From an uncultured Bacteroidales bacterium (GTDB lineage Bacteria; Bacteroidota; Bacteroidia; Bacteroidales; Bacteroidaceae), in contig CADCDP010000002.1 in assembly GCA_902800305.1 (NCBI GenBank), positions 1-64,000 of the forward strand: a DNA stretch of 64,000 nt, written 5' to 3'. The position numbers and the translations under genes are program-made. A model generated the notes under the pieces. That model ran no database searches and was not told the DNA's origin. It was given only the letters and a program-made list of their open reading frames with translations. Positions within the stretch are counted from its first letter, which is position 1. Every line of letters starts with the position of its first letter. Positions 50,409 through 57,284 of the stretch are shown here, piece after piece.

Positions 50409-51551
50409 TTATCGATTCTTATACATTTCCTCGTAGTACTTCTCGTAGTCGCCGCTGGTGATGTTGTCCATCCAAGCCTCGTTCTCCAAGTACCACTTCA
50501 CGGTCTTTTCGATGCCCTCCTCGAACTGGAGTGATGGCTCCCAACCCAATTCGGCTTGCAGTTTGCGAGAGTCGATGGCATAACGTGCATCATGTCCGAG
50601 GCGGTCGGTCACGTAAGTGATGAGGTCGAGGTCGGCATCTTCTGGGCGACCCAGCAGACGGTCAACCGTCTTGATGACCACCTTGATGATGTCGATGTTC
50701 TTCCACTCGTTGAAACCGCCGATATTGTAGGTTTCGGCAATCTTTCCGTTGTGGAAGATGGTGTCGATGGCACGGGCGTGATCCACCACATAGAGCCAGT
50801 CGCGCACATTCTCGCCTTTGCCATACACAGGCAGCGGCTTACGGTGGCGGATATTGTTGATGAACAGCGGAATCAGCTTTTCGGGGAACTGATAAGGGCC
50901 GTAGTTGTTCGAGCAGTTCGTCACGATGGTAGGCATTCCGTAGGTATCGTGGTAGGCACGCACAAAGTGGTCGCTGCTGGCCTTCGATGCACTATAAGGA
51001 GAGTGGGGATTATACTTTGTGGTCTCTAAGAAGAAATCCTTGCCGTAGGCGGCATGATGCTCAGCACTCGAAGCCGTCGTGGTGAAAGGGCTTTCCACAC
51101 CCTCTGGGTTCGTCAGCTTCAAAGCTCCATACACCTCGTCGGTCGAGATGTGGTAGAAACGCTTACCCTCGTACTTCTCCGGCAGACTTTCCCAATAGAG
51201 CTTGGCTGCTTGCAACAGGGAGAGCGTGCCCATCACGTTGGTACGAGCAAAGGTGAAGGGGTCTTTGATGCTCCTATCGACATGACTCTCCGCTGCCAAG
51301 TGGATGATGCCGTCAATCTTTTCGTCCTGCATCAGCTGGTAGAAGGCATCGAAGTCGCAGATGTCCATCCTCACGAACTTATAGTTCGGCTTGTCCTCCA
51401 CATCCTTCAGGTTGGCCAGATTACCCGCGTAAGTGAGCTTGTCGAGGTTAATGATTTTGTACTCTGGATACTTGTTCACAAACAAACGAACGACGTGGCT
51501 GCCAATGAAGCCAGCACCACCTGTAATGACGATGTTTCTCTTAAATTCCAT
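50409..51551 (-). CDS. rfbB: dTDP-glucose 4,6-dehydratase
   Basis: A 380-residue extended-SDR enzyme. It has the NAD-binding GGAGFIGSHV (residue 11), HLAAESHVDRS, the catalytic TDEVYG and PYSASKASSDHFVRAYHDTY with the YxxxK pair. It converts dTDP-glucose to dTDP-4-keto-6-deoxyglucose, an early step to rhamnose and other surface sugars. No other rml genes are adjacent, so it may serve a distant polysaccharide locus. The promoter lies in the repeated cassette also found at 33137-33219. Confidence 0.94.
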   Translation of the reverse strand: MEFKRNIVITGGAGFIGSHVVRLFVNKYPEYKIINLDKLTYAGNLANLKDVEDKPNYKFVRMDICDFDAFYQLMQDEKIDGIIHLAAESHVDRSIKDPFTFARTNVMGTLSLLQAAKLYWESLPEKYEGKRFYHISTDEVYGALKLTNPEGVESPFTTTASSAEHHAAYGKDFFLETTKYNPHSPYSASKASSDHFVRAYHDTYGMPTIVTNCSNNYGPYQFPEKLIPLFINNIRHRKPLPVYGKGENVRDWLYVVDHARAIDTIFHNGKIAETYNIGGFNEWKNIDIIKVVIKTVDRLLGRPEDADLDLITYVTDRLGHDARYAIDSRKLQAELGWEPSLQFEEGIEKTVKWYLENEAWMDNITSGDYEKYYEEMYKNR

Positions 51552-51586
51552 AACGATTTAAACTATTCCTATTTGTAATTCGGGTG

Positions 51587-51618
51587 CAAAGGTACGATTA
51601 AGTGAGAGAAAAACCAAA
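51587..51618 (-). promoter_or_regulatory. Full -33/-7 promoter of rfbB
   Basis: TTTG (51615-51618), a 20-bp spacer and TACCTTTG (51587-51594) on the minus strand, 36 bp before the ATG. Confidence 0.75.
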
Positions 51619-51667
51619 TTTATTTGAGTTTTTCCGAACGTGAGTACCTAAGACGGAGTCAAAGGTA
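51587..51667 (-). repeat. Portable promoter cassette, copy B
   Basis: The reverse complement of this 81-bp unit matches 33137-33219 with only scattered differences, including both TACCTTTG ends and the interior cttaggtactcacgttcgg. Confidence 0.9.
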
Positions 51668-51771
51668 CGACAAAAAATCGAGAAGAAGAGGAAAAAGCAT
51701 GAAAACCGCTAAAAAACCTAAAAAAGAATGTTATAAAAGGTTGAAAAAGGAATTTTGTGAGGATTTCTTGC

Positions 51772-51779
51772 TAATTTTG
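51772..51779 (+). promoter_or_regulatory. -7 promoter element (TAATTTTG) of the DUF4294 gene
   Basis: TAATTTTG lies 24 bp before the ATG at 51804, so the longer frame from 51624 is not coding. The -33 element is poorly spaced. Confidence 0.45.
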
Positions 51780-51798
51780 CAGCCGATTAAAAATGATA

Positions 51799-51840
51799 CG
51801 GTTATGCGGTTGTACGGTTATGCGGTTGTACGGTTATGCA
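51799..51840 (+). repeat. 16-bp tandem repeat inside a signal-peptide region
   Basis: cggttatgcggttgta at 51799-51814 and 51815-51830, then a partial third copy. It spans the DUF4294 start codon. Confidence 0.85.
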
Positions 51841-52487
51841 GTTCTGCAGTTGCGCAGTCGGTGCTGATGGCAGTCCTTTTGTGGACAGCCTCCCTGCCTT
51901 GTGTTGCCCAAGAGATTCATGCCGATGCCGAGACCGACCGCATGATGACGGGCGAACCCGTGTTCAGCCACAAGCTCTATTACACTGGCATGGTGGCCTA
52001 CGATGGCGAGATGATACCGAGCTTCATGTTCAGCGATTTCTATGTGTTCAAGAAACTCACCTTCAAGAACGCCACCCAAGCCAAGAAGTACTACAAGATA
52101 GCCAACAACATCAAGAAAGTCTATCCCATCGCTTGCGAGATACGCCGCACGGTTGACCGCACCATCGCCCACATGGATTCCCTGCCCACCAAGAAGGAGA
52201 AAGATGCCTACTTGAAGCAGCAGGAGAAGGACTTGAAAGCCCAATACTATCCACAGCTCAAAAAGCTCACCTTCTCCCAAGGCAAACTGCTCATCAAGCT
52301 CATCGACCGCCAGTGCGACATGACGGGCTACGACCTCATCAAGAAGTACATGGGCAGCTTCAAGGCTGGGTTCTACAATGCCTTCGCCTCCCTCTTCGGA
52401 GCCAGCCTCAAGAAGGAGTACGACCCCGACGTGGACGACCGTCTGACCGAACGAGCCATCCTGCTCATCGAATCAGGACAAATGTGA
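51804..52487 (+). CDS. DUF4294 exported protein
   Basis: A 227-residue exported protein of family DUF4294, common in Bacteroidota and of unknown function. The core is YTGMVAYDGEMIPSFMFSDF, YYKIANNIKKVYPIACEIRR, KLLIKLIDRQCDMTGYDLIK and SFKAGFYNAFASLFGASLKK. The N-terminus (MRLYGYAVVRLCSSAVAQSV then LMAVLLWTASLPCVAQ) is encoded partly by a tandem repeat; an alternative Met at about residue 22 would give a short signal. It overlaps nothing and is followed after 47 bp by the RNA methyltransferase gene, probably in one operon. Confidence 0.82.
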   Translation: MRLYGYAVVRLCSSAVAQSVLMAVLLWTASLPCVAQEIHADAETDRMMTGEPVFSHKLYYTGMVAYDGEMIPSFMFSDFYVFKKLTFKNATQAKKYYKIANNIKKVYPIACEIRRTVDRTIAHMDSLPTKKEKDAYLKQQEKDLKAQYYPQLKKLTFSQGKLLIKLIDRQCDMTGYDLIKKYMGSFKAGFYNAFASLFGASLKKEYDPDVDDRLTERAILLIESGQM

Positions 52488-52534
52488 AAAACATATACCA
52501 TTTACCATGTACAATGTACAATTTGACGTGCGAG

Positions 52535-53161
52535 ATGAAAAATCGTAAACTGAAAATTACCGAGATGGGACGCATGAACGTGGAGGAGTTTCGTGCGTCG
52601 GAAAAGATGCCCCTTGTTGTCGTGCTCGACGATGTGAGGAGTATGTACAACGTGGGCAGCGTGTTTCGCACCGCCGACGCATTCCGCGTCGAAGCCATCT
52701 ACCTGTGTGGCATCACCGCCCAGCCCCCACATCCGGAAATCCACAAGACCGCCCTCGGAGCCGAAGACACCGTGGCATGGAAACACTTTCCCTCCGCCCT
52801 CGGAGCTGTGGCTGCACTCCATCAGCGGGGTTACACCGTTTTTTCCATTGAGCAGTGTGAAGGCTCCACCATGCTACAGACCCTCTCCCCAACCCTCCCC
52901 CATAATGGGGAGGGAGACCCTGCGGCAAGTTTCTCAATGATGAACACCCCGAATGGCTCTCCCCATTATGGGGGAGATGTCCGAAGGACAGAGAGGGTCT
53001 CTATCATCCTTGGCAACGAAGTGAAAGGAGTCCATCAAGAAGTGGTCGATGCCTCCGATGGTTGCATCGAGATACCCCAGTTTGGCACCAAACACTCCCT
53101 CAACGTCAGCACCACCGCTGGCATCGTCATTTGGGAGTTCGCCAAACGGCTGCTCATTTAA
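52535..53161 (+). CDS. TrmH/SpoU-family RNA 2'-O-methyltransferase with inserted palindromic element
   Basis: A 208-residue SPOUT methyltransferase. The family core is present: VVVLDDVRSMYNVGSVFRTA near the N-terminus and SIILGNEVKGVHQEVVDASD with EIPQFGTKHSLNVSTTAGI at the C-terminus, the knotted SAM site. Between GSTMLQ and SIILGNEV lies an in-frame insert of about 40 residues (TLSPTLPHNGEGDPAAS to RRTERV, about 114-155) coded by a 124-bp palindromic element (52877-53000). The usual family length has only a short linker here. The catalytic motifs are intact, so the enzyme may still work with an extra loop. The start is the ATG giving MKNRKLKITEMGRMN; upstream in-frame ATGs lie inside the previous gene. 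Confidence 0.88.
   Translation: MKNRKLKITEMGRMNVEEFRASEKMPLVVVLDDVRSMYNVGSVFRTADAFRVEAIYLCGITAQPPHPEIHKTALGAEDTVAWKHFPSALGAVAALHQRGYTVFSIEQCEGSTMLQTLSPTLPHNGEGDPAASFSMMNTPNGSPHYGGDVRRTERVSIILGNEVKGVHQEVVDASDGCIEIPQFGTKHSLNVSTTAGIVIWEFAKRLLI
52877..53000. repeat. Palindromic protein-coding element R3, copy in the methyltransferase gene
   Basis: A ~124-bp element that starts CAGACCCTCTCCCCA, contains two inverted copies of ccccataatgggg-type sequence (arms near 52898-52914 and 52959-52976) and ends GAGAGGGTCT. It is homologous end to end with 56099-56219. It encodes QTLSPTLPHNGEGDPAAS in frame. Confidence 0.9.
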
Positions 53162-53199
53162 TTAAAAGCCAAAAGTGAAAAATGAAAAAGTGAAAAAGG

Positions 53200-53231
53200 G
53201 GGGATGAACCTACGAAAACAGGTTCATCCCC
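53200..53231. terminator. Bidirectional terminator between convergent genes
   Basis: ggggatgaacct (53200-53211) pairs perfectly with aggttcatcccc (53220-53231). Plus transcripts get a CTTTCTC tail; minus transcripts get CCTTTTTCAC, so it best serves the outer-membrane receptor gene. Confidence 0.75.
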
Positions 53232-53319
53232 TTTCTCTCGCCCTATCATCACAGACCAGACGAGACGTGTGCGCACAATTATTAACTAATTAAAATCCTA
53301 ATTCTTTCTAAGAAAGGCT

Positions 53320-55866
53320 TCAGAGGCGGCTCTTCTCTTCGTTGCCAGCTCCAGTGCCTTTGTACTTGGAACGCGTGACGTTGAGGCGGTAGCGGAGGGA
53401 GAGGACGATGTTGCGTGAGTCGTCATCGTCTATCTTGCGGATGCAGAAGCGGTTGCTGTAGAGGGTGACGTGGCTTTTGTTCTTGAACACGTCGTTGGCT
53501 TCGAGGCGGACATTCAGCTTTCCGTGGCAGAAGTCCTTGCTGACACTGAGGTTGAGGGTGGCGGTCACACGGTCTTTGTGGACATTCTGCTGATGCCCCT
53601 TGCTCACCCAGTTGAAGTCCGTTCGCAGCAGCCAGTCGTGGTGGAGGCTCACCAGGTTGTTCAGTTGCAGTTGCAGGATGGGGTTGCCGAACCGTTTGGG
53701 CTTCCCTTCGAAATCAGCCTCAAACCATTGTTTGTGCAGCGACACACTCCATTGGGGCGACCACGCACCGAAGGTCTTCTGTGCGCTGAGCGAGACAGAC
53801 AGCCAGTCGCTGTGGTGGTAATTCTTGTGAGTGACAAGATTGATTTTGCTGTCCCCCTCGTAGCTTTCGGCGGTATAGACAATGGGATTGACCGTGTGTC
53901 CGAAGAAAACATTCATGTAGAGCCACTTATATACCCCCATCAAGTTGAAGTTATGGTTCTTGACCGACAGTAGATAGGGATTCCCCGTCTGATAGTTCAG
54001 TCGGTTCTCGTAGAGGACATCGTTGCTCAAGAGCCAGTAGCTCGGACGGATGCAACGCTGGGCATAGCTGAAGGAGAGGTGACAATTTTTCAGTGTGGTG
54101 GAGGCTGAGAGGGAAGGGAAGAGGTTGTCGTAGGTGCGGCTCTGTTCGTCGTGGCGGATGCCTCCCGAGAAGTACTCCGACGAGACGTGTTCGTAGCGCA
54201 CTCCTGCTGTGAGGTGCAGTTTACCCACCTGCTGGCTCAGCTGCACGAACGGGGCAAGGCTGTACTCATCCTGTTCGGTGTTGCTATTGGCAATGTAGCC
54301 CTCTTCGTTCTCGAACTCGCTTTCCCAATGGGTATTGGTGTATTCCTCACCCAGTTCCAGTTCGCCGTGTCCCAAAGGGTGGGTGAGAATCAGTTTCTCC
54401 GCCACCATCTGGCTTCGGTTCAGGTTGCGTGTATGCACGTCGCGGTCGGCATAGTTGTCGCTCAACTCGTTTTGGGTGCTTTGGGAAATCTTCTTGCGAC
54501 GGGTGTAGTCGGCGTTGAAGTCGATGTTCCACTTGCCCACTTTGCCTATGTAGTAGAAGTTTGCTTGATGCTTGGGCGTGGTGGTGTAGAGGTGGGTGCT
54601 GGCATTTTGCAGACGGTCATAGGGGAGTCCGTTGGCCAGCAGCACATCGTCGGTCGTTGCGTGAGTCTTCACACGGTCGTAGGTGTTTTGGTAGAAGCCG
54701 CCGAACGAGTGGTGGTCGTTCGCTTGAAAGTTGAAGCCTATGCGACCTTCGAAGAAGGGGTTGTAGGTGTGGTCGGCATGGCTGTTGTTGATGTTCCACA
54801 AGGTGTCGACAGTCACGGTTTCTTCAAAGAAGCCTTTGTTTCGGATATCGTTGTAGGCTCCGAAGAGGTTGGCAAAGAGTTCCAGTCCTCCTGTGCGATA
54901 GGTCATGTTGAGGCGTTCGTTGTTGACGAATCCGTGGTCTTTCCGTGACCACGACATGGCTTCTACGCCAAATCCTTCCCCCACCATCCGTTTTGTGTGG
55001 ATGACGATGACCGACTGCATGGTGGCATCGTAGCGTACACCAGGGTTCTGTATCACTTCCACGCTCTTGATGTTGTCCGACTGGATGTTGCGCAGTTCGG
55101 AGAGGTCTTGCAGTTTCCGACCGTTCACGTAGATGGTGGGTGTTCCTCTGCCCAATATTTCGAACGACTCTTTCCGTTTGATAATCATAGGTACACGGGA
55201 GAGCACGTCTTCGGCAGTACCGATGCGGGAGAGCAGGGTGTTTTCCACGTTCATCACCAGCGACGAGCCACGCATTTCCATGGTGGGGGCTTCGGCTCTC
55301 ACCTCTACGCCGTCGAGCATCAGCACCTCTGGTTGCATTTGGATAGTGCCCATGTCGGGATGCGTACACATCTTATAGAGCGTCTTGTAGCCTACGTGGC
55401 TGATGCGAACCAGCACATCCGTCCGTTCGGTGGGGATGACGAACAGACCTCCTTCGCCTGTCACTCCGCCCGACACGATGGTGGAGTCGGTAGGTGAGAG
55501 TAAGGCGACGTTGGCGTAGGCGACGGGTTGCCCCCGTTCGTCGATGATGTGTCCTGTCAGGTGCTGATTGGCCTTGTGGGTACATTCCACGTAAATCTCA
55601 CGTTCTCCCTTCATGGTCATGCGGATGGGGTAGAAGCCGATGCACTGTTGAATGGCATCGGGGATGGCTTGGTTCTTCACCTCGGTCGTCACGCGGAAAT
55701 CTTCTAGTTCGTCGTAGATGAAGATGATGTCGTAGCGTTTGGTTTGTCGCTGCAATTCTTTCAGCACGTCCGACATGGGCACATCGGAGAAGGTTTGGCT
55801 GATGCGTTGTGCTGGAAGAGCCGTGGCCACAGCACAAAATAGGAGGAATAGAGAAAGGCGTTTCAT
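53320..55866 (-). CDS. STN-domain outer-membrane beta-barrel receptor
   Basis: An 848-residue outer-membrane protein. Signal peptide MKRLSLFLLFCAVATALPAQ; STN/secretin-like domain (ISQTFSDVPMSDVLKELQRQ, about 22-80), a carboxypeptidase-regulatory-like domain (LTGHIIDERGQPVAYANVAL), a TonB-like plug (EILGRGTPTIYVNGRKLQDL, DNIKSVEVIQNPGVRYDATM) and a barrel (HSFGGFYQNTYDRVKTHATT). The family is the outer-membrane beta-barrel (OMP_b-brl_3) group. The STN domain usually contacts a FecR-like anti-sigma factor, and here FecR and a sigma factor lie directly upstream, so this is the likely signalling receptor. The start overlaps the FecR stop by 4 bp. It ends IRKIDDDDSRNIVLSLRYRL, then a charged tail. 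Confidence 0.9.
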   Translation of the reverse strand: MKRLSLFLLFCAVATALPAQRISQTFSDVPMSDVLKELQRQTKRYDIIFIYDELEDFRVTTEVKNQAIPDAIQQCIGFYPIRMTMKGEREIYVECTHKANQHLTGHIIDERGQPVAYANVALLSPTDSTIVSGGVTGEGGLFVIPTERTDVLVRISHVGYKTLYKMCTHPDMGTIQMQPEVLMLDGVEVRAEAPTMEMRGSSLVMNVENTLLSRIGTAEDVLSRVPMIIKRKESFEILGRGTPTIYVNGRKLQDLSELRNIQSDNIKSVEVIQNPGVRYDATMQSVIVIHTKRMVGEGFGVEAMSWSRKDHGFVNNERLNMTYRTGGLELFANLFGAYNDIRNKGFFEETVTVDTLWNINNSHADHTYNPFFEGRIGFNFQANDHHSFGGFYQNTYDRVKTHATTDDVLLANGLPYDRLQNASTHLYTTTPKHQANFYYIGKVGKWNIDFNADYTRRKKISQSTQNELSDNYADRDVHTRNLNRSQMVAEKLILTHPLGHGELELGEEYTNTHWESEFENEEGYIANSNTEQDEYSLAPFVQLSQQVGKLHLTAGVRYEHVSSEYFSGGIRHDEQSRTYDNLFPSLSASTTLKNCHLSFSYAQRCIRPSYWLLSNDVLYENRLNYQTGNPYLLSVKNHNFNLMGVYKWLYMNVFFGHTVNPIVYTAESYEGDSKINLVTHKNYHHSDWLSVSLSAQKTFGAWSPQWSVSLHKQWFEADFEGKPKRFGNPILQLQLNNLVSLHHDWLLRTDFNWVSKGHQQNVHKDRVTATLNLSVSKDFCHGKLNVRLEANDVFKNKSHVTLYSNRFCIRKIDDDDSRNIVLSLRYRLNVTRSKYKGTGAGNEEKSRL

Positions 55867-56537
55867 GGTTGTACACGTTTGGCAGGTTGGTCAACCATCA
55901 GTTTTTCGTTCTCGATGTGCAGCTGGAAAGCCTCGAAGTTATTGAGCATTTCTACCACTTTTTCGAGTGTGTATTCGGGCTTCCATTGGTAGAACAGGCG
56001 GATGTGGCGCACGGTGTCGGCACGATATTCCACTTGGATGTGGTAGTGAGCAGAAAGGTCGGTAAGTACTTGTTCGAGCGGTATGTTGTCGTAGAGTACA
56101 GACCCTCTCCCCGACCCTCCCCCATAATGGGGAGGGAGACCAGCTGGGATGTTTGTTGTTTGGGAACTGGCCGCATGGCCTCCCTCCCCATTATGGGGGA
56201 GGGTCGGGGAGAGGGTCTGTACTACCTTCACCGCGGCCAAGGCGATGCCCGACACCATAAGGATGCCTACAAAGATGGCGGCCACTTTATGCCACAGGGG
56301 GAGGGTGTGTAACTTGTGGCGGTGTGGGTGTTCAGACGTGAGACGTTGCCATTCGGCATCCACCAGAGGGTCGGTCACTTGTTGTTCTGCCTTTTGTGAC
56401 TCGAAAGCACCGTAGGTCTTGGCCATCAGCATGTAGATGTCGTGGCAGTCAGGGTCAGAAAGCATATTCTGCCATTCTTCTTTTGAATAGTGGTCGGGAT
56501 GTTCCAGCATCCGAAACAGTTGGTTGGTCTTTTCCAT
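55863..56537 (-). CDS. FecR-like anti-sigma factor with inserted palindromic element
   Basis: A 224-residue membrane anti-sigma factor. The cytoplasmic N-terminal part (MEKTNQLFRMLEHPDHYSKE, ECF-binding) is followed by a transmembrane helix (VAAIFVGILMVSGIALAAV, about 85-103) and a short periplasmic C-terminus with a DUF4974/STN-like domain (VLYDNIPLEQVLTDLSAHYH, about 146 on). The usual central FecR domain is missing. Between the helix and DUF4974 lies an in-frame palindromic insert (QTLSPTLPHNGEGGHAAS to GGSGRGSV, about 106-146), the same element as in the methyltransferase gene. It is 4 bp after the sigma gene and overlaps the receptor by 4 bp. The start at 56537 is preferred to an upstream codon at 56582. 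Confidence 0.86.
   Translation of the reverse strand: MEKTNQLFRMLEHPDHYSKEEWQNMLSDPDCHDIYMLMAKTYGAFESQKAEQQVTDPLVDAEWQRLTSEHPHRHKLHTLPLWHKVAAIFVGILMVSGIALAAVKVVQTLSPTLPHNGEGGHAASSQTTNIPAGLPPHYGGGSGRGSVLYDNIPLEQVLTDLSAHYHIQVEYRADTVRHIRLFYQWKPEYTLEKVVEMLNNFEAFQLHIENEKLMVDQPAKRVQP
56099..56219. repeat. Palindromic protein-coding element R3, copy in the anti-sigma gene
   Basis: A 121-bp element with perfect 39-bp inverted arms (56099-56137 and 56181-56219) around a 43-bp core. Homologous to 52877-53000, including the core. It encodes QTLSPTLPHNGEGGHAAS in frame on the minus strand. Confidence 0.95.
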
Positions 56538-56541
56538 AGGG

Positions 56542-57039
56542 CTAAAGGGCTTTAAGATGTGTACGTAGTTGTTGGAGCGCATGGTGCAAGTGTTTGTAGA
56601 TGGTGGTTTCGCTCACGCCGATGCGTTGGGCTATCTCTCGAAATTTCAGACCATCGTGGAAGTGAAGCACCACCACTTCGCGGCATACAGGTGGATGCAG
56701 TTCTTCGATGCCTCTCCGTAGCGCGTTCATTTCCTCTTCGAGTCGGCTTGGGTCGGTTGTCGTTACCTCGCAATCCATCTCCAACAGATAAAGCCGCTGC
56801 ACACGTTCGTGCAACTGTCGGTTGCGCATGGCGTTGAGACAGCGGTTCCTCATGCTGGTGAGCAGGAAGGTCTCGGCTGTCGTGGGGTGGACAACACGGC
56901 CTGTTGCCATCAGTTCGGCAAAGACATCATGCACGATGTCCTTACTTTCGGCTTCATCGTGCAGCAGCATCACGCCGAGTCGGTACATGGCTCGATAGTG
57001 CTGCCTGAACAGCTGCTCCATTGTTTTCTGGTCTTCCAT
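56542..57039 (-). CDS. ECF RNA polymerase sigma factor
   Basis: A 165-residue sigma-70-family ECF factor. Region 2 is seen in EQLFRQHYRAMYRLGVMLLH then DEAESKDIVHDVFAEL, and region 4 in FREIAQRIGVSETTIYKHLH with an HTH. The length and the two adjacent genes (FecR-like anti-sigma, STN receptor) are classic FecIR-type surface signalling of Bacteroidota, which links outer-membrane ligand binding to transcription. A GTG start at 57054 is possible but 57039 (ATG) is better. No promoter octamer was found close by. Confidence 0.9.
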   Translation of the reverse strand: MEDQKTMEQLFRQHYRAMYRLGVMLLHDEAESKDIVHDVFAELMATGRVVHPTTAETFLLTSMRNRCLNAMRNRQLHERVQRLYLLEMDCEVTTTDPSRLEEEMNALRRGIEELHPPVCREVVVLHFHDGLKFREIAQRIGVSETTIYKHLHHALQQLRTHLKAL

Positions 57040-57153
57040 ACACTTTTTATACACACGAAAAGGCGTTTACTAAACCTTTTTCTGAGAAAAAATAGCAGTT
57101 TTCTTTTTATGCCCATCGGGGGAAGTTGGATACAGAGGGAACTCTCAATGATG

Positions 57154-57246
57154 TACGCTCGTCACCCCTGAAGCGCACCCGTCGGGTTCGACGCATCGCA
57201 CCCGTCGGGTGCGGCAAGCCGTACCCGACGGGTGCGATAAAGAGGT
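57154..57246. repeat. 93-bp dispersed hairpin element R2, copy B
   Basis: Matches 6123-6215 nearly base for base. It lies between the C10 peptidase stop and the sigma factor start. Confidence 0.9.
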
Positions 57247-57284
57247 GACCTAAGCGGGAAAAGAGAGCCTTCCCCTTTTTTCTC

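Noticed and set aside
51624..51803. N-terminal 60-codon extension of the DUF4294 protein
   Set aside because: It is highly charged, contains the -7 promoter octamer and part of the promoter cassette, and precedes a plausible signal peptide.
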